Source: Candidatus Paracaedibacteraceae bacterium (GTDB lineage Bacteria > Pseudomonadota > Alphaproteobacteria > Paracaedibacterales > Paracaedibacteraceae). From it: a stretch of 64,000 bases of DNA. Under the pieces are notes generated by a model that was not told the origin of the DNA, did no database searches, and saw only the letters and a list, made by a program, of their open reading frames with translations. This document shows positions 60,252-64,000 of the stretch, piece by piece. The first letter of the stretch is position 1. Every line of letters begins with the position of its first letter. The DNA lies in assembly GCA_019636055.1 (NCBI GenBank), contig JAHBYH010000003.1, positions 77,501 to 141,500 on the forward strand, written 5' to 3'. Position numbers and translations under genes: made by a program.

Positions 60252-61320
60252 AGGCAGTGAAGAAGACGAGAGTTCCAAGACTGAGGAACCGACTCAACAT
60301 CGGATAGACGAAGCCTTCAAAAAGGGGCAGATTGCTTATTCTCGTGAGGTTCTTCATTGGATGATGTTGGGGACTGCCGGGCTGACAATCATGATGTTTG
60401 CTTGGTATGTTGGGCAAAAATTCCGTAAGAATTTCACGCAATACATATCATCACCTGATCAATTTTCTGTGGATCCGGCGACAATCAGTGAATTGTTGTG
60501 GCAGATTATCTTTGATTTCTTTTTGCTAAGTTTACCGTTGCTTGGATTTTATATGGCAGCAGCCTTGGCCGGAGGGTTTTTTCAGACAAAATTTGCAATT
60601 TCAACTCAAGCCTTGAAAATGGATTTGGGGAAGTTATCACCGATGAAAGGATTTAAGCGTCTATTTTCAAAAAAATCTATTGTGGAGTTTATTAAGGGAC
60701 TATTCAAAATCACGATTGTGGGGATGGCGCTATATATCTTTTTTCGGGGAAAGTTAGATGAAGTTGCCGGGATGATTTATTTGCCGGTGGATAAGGTCCT
60801 AGGAATAATTGGGACTTATGTAACGCGGTCAATCGTAATTGTGGTCTCAGCCATGGCGATTATTTCTATAATGGACTATTTGTTCCAGAAATTTGAACTC
60901 TTGAAGTCTTTGCGTATGACCAAAGATGAAGTTAAGCGTGAACATAAAAATCTTGAAGGGGATCCTCAAATTAAGGGGAAACGCCGTCAAATAGCAGAGC
61001 AACGTATCAAGCAGAATTTGAAGGAAGCTGTAGGTAAAGCAACAGCCATTATCACAAACCCAACTCACTTTGCTGTTGCGATTCAATATGATTCCGAAAC
61101 CATGAATGCCCCAGTTGTTGTTGCTAAGGGGGTCGATAATATTGCCTTAAAAATTAGGGAGTTGGCTAAAGAGAAAGAGGTTCCCATTTATGAAAACCCA
61201 CCGCTGGCGCGTGCTTTGTATGCCAGCGTTGATCTAGAACAAGAAATTCCGCCAGAGCATTACCAAGCTGTGGCAGAAGTAATCCGATTTGTTATGAACC
61301 TAAAGCGTCAGTATTTTTAG
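60244..61320 (+). CDS. flhB: Flagellar-type export switch protein FlhB
   Basis: The N-terminus EDESSKTEEPTQHRIDEAFK is the FlhB hallmark, followed by four membrane helices and a cytoplasmic domain with the autocleavage motif N272-P-T-H (ITNPTHFAVAIQYD). Cleavage there switches substrate specificity. Length 358 is normal. It completes fliQ-fliR-flhB. The gene is intact, so export function is plausible even if flagella are absent. Confidence 0.95.
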   Translation: MAEGSEEDESSKTEEPTQHRIDEAFKKGQIAYSREVLHWMMLGTAGLTIMMFAWYVGQKFRKNFTQYISSPDQFSVDPATISELLWQIIFDFFLLSLPLLGFYMAAALAGGFFQTKFAISTQALKMDLGKLSPMKGFKRLFSKKSIVEFIKGLFKITIVGMALYIFFRGKLDEVAGMIYLPVDKVLGIIGTYVTRSIVIVVSAMAIISIMDYLFQKFELLKSLRMTKDEVKREHKNLEGDPQIKGKRRQIAEQRIKQNLKEAVGKATAIITNPTHFAVAIQYDSETMNAPVVVAKGVDNIALKIRELAKEKEVPIYENPPLARALYASVDLEQEIPPEHYQAVAEVIRFVMNLKRQYF

Positions 61321-61394
61321 GGGCTTTGTGGATACGCTTGTTATTTGGTGGGATCAGGATATATGATTAAAAAAACTGTTTTTAGGAAAAATCA

Positions 61395-62453
61395 ATGAAA
61401 CTTCTATCGGAACTTGTCGTGGGTGAATTAACTCTTCCAAATCGTATTGTGATGGCGCCGTTGACTCGGTGCCGTGCAGGTGGCGGTAAGCGCGTGCCTA
61501 ACCCATTAATGGCCGAGTATTATGCACAGCGAGCAAGTGCTGGATTGATTATTTCAGAAGCAACTTCGGTTGATCCCATGGGCGTTGGTTATCCGGATAC
61601 ACCGGGGATATGGTCTGATGAACAGGTCAACGGCTGGAAACAGGTGACAGCTGCTGTGCATGATAGAGGCGGGCGTATATTCCTTCAACTCTGGCATGTG
61701 GGTCGTATTTCCCATTCGATGTATCTGGATGGCAAACAACCCGTATCCGCGAGTGCTATCGCAGCAGAAGGACATGTCAGTTTAGTGCGCCCAATTACAC
61801 CGTTCCCTGAGCCACGAGCTTTAAGTCTTGATGAGATTCCAGCTGTTGTTGAATCCTATCGTTTGGGGGCAATCAATGCACAAAAGGCTGGCTTTGACGG
61901 TGTTGAAATACACGGTGCTAATGGTTATCTGTTGGATCAATTTTTGCAGGATTGTTCAAACCACCGCACAGATGAGTATGGTGGGCCTGTTGAAAATCGC
62001 GCAAGACTGATGATGGAAGTAACAGATGCTGTTGTTTCAGTCTGGGGAGCCGGGCGTGTTGGAATGCACTTGGCACCACGTGGAGATTCTCATAGTATGG
62101 GAGACTCGGATCTTGCCGGGACATTTGGTTATGTGGCTCAGGAATTAGGTAAGCGTGGTCTTGCTTTTATTTGTGCTCGTGAGTATGTTGCTGAAAATAG
62201 TCTAAGTCCTATGATGAAAGAAAAATTTGGCGGTGTTTATATTGCCAATGAAGGGATGACATCTGATCTGGGCGAGATGTTATTATTGGATGGTAAAGCA
62301 GATGCGATTGCCTTTGGTAAAAGTTATATTGCTAATCCGGATCTTGTCGACCGTATTAAAGGTGGTGCTATCCTAAACGAGCCGAATTCTAAGACTTTTT
62401 ATGGTTCGGGATCAGAAGGGTATACGGACTATCCATTCCTAGAGGATATTTAA
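61395..62453 (+). CDS. Old-yellow-enzyme family alkene reductase (NemA-like)
   Basis: A TIM-barrel flavoenzyme of 352 residues: NRIVMAPLTRCRA at the N-terminus, LQLWHVGRISH, AGFDGVEIHGANGYLLDQFLQ, the catalytic HG-x-N region, and a late DAIAFGKSYIANPDLVDR. It binds FMN and reduces activated C=C bonds or nitro compounds with NAD(P)H (N-ethylmaleimide reductase, xenobiotic reductase). It follows flhB by 74 bases and is probably independent of it. The physiological substrate is unknown. Confidence 0.93.
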   Translation: MKLLSELVVGELTLPNRIVMAPLTRCRAGGGKRVPNPLMAEYYAQRASAGLIISEATSVDPMGVGYPDTPGIWSDEQVNGWKQVTAAVHDRGGRIFLQLWHVGRISHSMYLDGKQPVSASAIAAEGHVSLVRPITPFPEPRALSLDEIPAVVESYRLGAINAQKAGFDGVEIHGANGYLLDQFLQDCSNHRTDEYGGPVENRARLMMEVTDAVVSVWGAGRVGMHLAPRGDSHSMGDSDLAGTFGYVAQELGKRGLAFICAREYVAENSLSPMMKEKFGGVYIANEGMTSDLGEMLLLDGKADAIAFGKSYIANPDLVDRIKGGAILNEPNSKTFYGSGSEGYTDYPFLEDI

Positions 62454-62570
62454 TATAATCAACGTATTAGCTTTATTTGTAATTTTTTTATAAAAAACTA
62501 GAATTATATTTGATTTTTGAGGGGGAAAGGACCATATCATTATTGTGTATAATTTTTAGGATTTAAAAAA

Positions 62571-63779
62571 ATGCGTATTTCAACTCTATCACTTTTATTA
62601 GGGCTTTCTATTTCTTCTGTGTATTCATCTGATGATCCGTTGCGTGATCAGGATTGGGATGCTATCTTTGTTGAGCAAGCACGAGACTTACCTCAGCAGC
62701 ATACTACCCCTGTTAATGAAACTGGGGCGCCTTGGGGTGATTTTTCTCTTGGTGGAAAACAATATAAGGTTCAGAATGTCTCAGGAAGCAATATGGCTTG
62801 TTTCTTTAACTCAATGGGGTTGAATGCAGCTGAACAAGCAAAGTTGTTGCGTGAAAAGAAAAATAGTTCTCTTGTTCGTTGGATGGTTGGGAACGACATT
62901 CTTTCTGCAACGCATAACCCGGAACAACTATCTGCTACAGTAAGAAAAGCAATTGGTTATGATGAGTATATACAAGCTAGACAAAAGATAGATGATCTCG
63001 AAGAAGAGAGAAATCGTATCTTAAAAGAGAATGGCGGAAAGACGGAAGATTTGCCTCCAGATTTACAAAAGGCGGAATTACAAAGAAAAGAAAATGCAAT
63101 ATGGGAAGCTTTCAGACAACGGTGCATGTCAAGCGCTGCATTTTTGGCTTATGTTAATACCTATATAGATAATAATGAAATGATGGCGTTTGCACCAGAT
63201 GGTGGTGTTAATCACGATGATATAGGCCAAAACTTCACAGCAATCGATGCAATTGCGTATCTGAATAATATTGGCGTGCAAATCTATACATGGGCTGACC
63301 GTAAAAAACCATTAGTAGATGGTAATATTCATCTTTCTCACCAATATATTCCAGATGGGGCAACGAGAATAGCACGTTTATATTATAACCCATATCACTT
63401 TCAAGCATTTGTTCCTGTTGTTGATGAACAAGAAGAACTTCGCAAACAGCAAGAAGCAGAGCGTCAAGCTAAAGCTCAAGAAGAACTTCGCAAACAGCAA
63501 GAAGCAGAGCGTCAAGCTAAAGCTCAAGAAGAACTTCGCAAACAGCAAGAAGCAGAGCGTCAAGCTAAAGCTCAAGAAGAACTTCGTAAACAGCAAGAAC
63601 TAGAGCGTCAAGCTAAAGCTCAAGAAGAACTTCGTAAACAGCAAGGATCAGGGCAATCTCAGGTTCAGCAACAGGGATCAAGAGAACTTGAATCTTTAAG
63701 CCAACCTCAAGTTGGGGATGTGCGTATCAATAATACTAAAAGAGAGCGATGGAATGGCTCGCGTTGGGTTCGTATGTAA
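62571..63779 (+). CDS. Secreted OTU-like cysteine protease candidate with repeat region and WNGSRWVRM tag, paralog D (402 aa)
   Basis: The signal peptide is residues 1-19. Residues about 60-285 look like an OTU-type peptidase: SGSNMACFFNSMG with candidate nucleophile C77, an AIDAIAYLNNIGVQIYTW strand-helix, and LYYNPYHFQAFVP with candidate H276, as in the N-x-H-[YF] end of OTU domains. Residues 288-357 are four and a half 16-residue repeats (EELRKQQEAERQAKAQ), and the C-terminus GDVRINNTKRERWNGSRWV matches the tags of genes A and B. I infer an exported deubiquitinase-like effector; the catalytic call is tentative. Confidence 0.65.
   Translation: MRISTLSLLLGLSISSVYSSDDPLRDQDWDAIFVEQARDLPQQHTTPVNETGAPWGDFSLGGKQYKVQNVSGSNMACFFNSMGLNAAEQAKLLREKKNSSLVRWMVGNDILSATHNPEQLSATVRKAIGYDEYIQARQKIDDLEEERNRILKENGGKTEDLPPDLQKAELQRKENAIWEAFRQRCMSSAAFLAYVNTYIDNNEMMAFAPDGGVNHDDIGQNFTAIDAIAYLNNIGVQIYTWADRKKPLVDGNIHLSHQYIPDGATRIARLYYNPYHFQAFVPVVDEQEELRKQQEAERQAKAQEELRKQQEAERQAKAQEELRKQQEAERQAKAQEELRKQQELERQAKAQEELRKQQGSGQSQVQQQGSRELESLSQPQVGDVRINNTKRERWNGSRWVRM
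63432..63645 (+). repeat. Tandem 48-bp coding repeats (about 4.5 copies)
   Basis: The unit starts GAAGAACTTCGCAAACAGCA and encodes 16 residues; copies begin at 63432, 63480, 63528, 63576 and (partial) 63624. The first three are identical or nearly so. The 48-bp period equals that in gene C, although the sequences differ. Confidence 0.92.
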
Positions 63780-63798
63780 CTCTTAGAATCCATCCTAC

Positions 63799-63828
63799 AA
63801 TAAAGCCACGTATTCACGTGGCTTTATT
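63799..63828 (+). terminator. Intrinsic terminator of tagged-protein gene D
   Basis: AATAAAGCCACGT pairs with ACGTGGCTTTATT across a short loop. This is the same AAGCCACG/CGTGGCTT core as after genes A and B. Confidence 0.88.
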
Positions 63829-63840
63829 GTCTTTTCAGGT

Positions 63841-63900
63841 CGTATCACATCGTCGCTCACGTGTTAAGTACTGATTTCGTTCCTTATTCCTTGTAGGAAA
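63841..63900 (+). repeat. Dispersed repeat, CACATCGT family, third copy
   Basis: It begins CGTATCACATCGTCGCTCAC and continues with GTGTTAAGTACTGATTTCGT and CCTTATTCCTTG, a diverged relative of 30678-30740 and 35855-35920. It follows a tagged-protein gene, like the copy at 30678. The rest of the window to 64000 shows no gene. Confidence 0.55.
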
Positions 63901-64000
63901 ATCAATGAGAACAATTATATTTATGTTCCAATAAATAAAAAATCAATGATAGTTTTTTTCTGAAAAAAATTCTTTGAAACGATTGCCTATTGTCATCATA

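Noticed and set aside
63378-63596. Leu/Phe-rich minus-strand frame opposite gene D repeats
   Set aside because: Antisense reading of the AAGAACTTCG repeat, giving FLSFSLTLCFLLFAK repeats by codon complement; no ribosome site.

Overview
The window looks like the chromosome of an AT-rich alphaproteobacterium that lives in close contact with, probably inside, eukaryotic cells. A Holosporales-type symbiont is my best guess; this is inferred from gene content, not from a marker search. Alphaproteobacterial housekeeping neighbourhoods (bamB-der, dprA-topA, slt divergent from dapA, rplU-rpmA) alternate with many small genes that carry signal peptides and with eukaryote-like or effector-like domains. 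These include a secreted F-box protein, a secreted stand-alone lyase domain like the N-terminus of class III lanthipeptide synthetases, a secreted OTU-like cysteine protease candidate, a secreted subtilase and a patatin phospholipase. Secretion or surface machinery is present as a type VI sheath/tube cluster (tssB, tssC, hcp), flagellar-type export genes (fliQ, fliR, flhB) and a four-gene chaperone-usher pilus operon with spore-coat-U pilins.

Layout. 1-11 kb: accessory genes (cyclase fusion, ABC transporter/GNAT/GrpB operon, subtilase, lanthionine-synthetase-like lyase, LysE exporter, phaB, F-box protein). 11-26.6 kb: mostly core genes (der, bamB, ihfA, ftsB, rlmB, tRNA-Arg, bdhA, murD, dnaB, lepB), interrupted by an IS630-family element and a 934-residue secreted repeat protein. 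26.6-31.4 kb: three successive secreted low-complexity proteins that share a C-terminal tag ending W-N-G-S-x-W-x-R-M, each followed by a near-identical terminator, then a repeat-rich intergenic stretch with a MITE-like element. 31.4-39.4 kb: outer-membrane beta-barrel, dprA, topA and the T6SS cluster. 39.4-46.3 kb: small secreted proteins around dapA and slt. 46.3-54.1 kb: a minus-strand run gltX, epimerase, patatin, FIST sensor, histidine kinase, GGDEF-EAL regulator. 54.2-58 kb: chaperone-usher operon. 58.4-62.5 kb: rpmA/rplU, fliQRB, old-yellow-enzyme. 62.5-63.8 kb: a fourth C-terminally tagged secreted protein, with an OTU-like domain.

How it fits together. PhaB and BdhA point to a polyhydroxybutyrate cycle. 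FIST, kinase and GGDEF-EAL regulator form a sensory path ending in cyclic-di-GMP. LepB would process the many signal-peptide proteins. The most novel signal is the family of otherwise different secreted proteins that share a C-terminal tag and a 3' DNA module. Close behind are the secreted lyase-domain protein and the secreted F-box protein. Noncoding repeats fall into a MITE family with 19-bp inverted ends and two shorter dispersed families.
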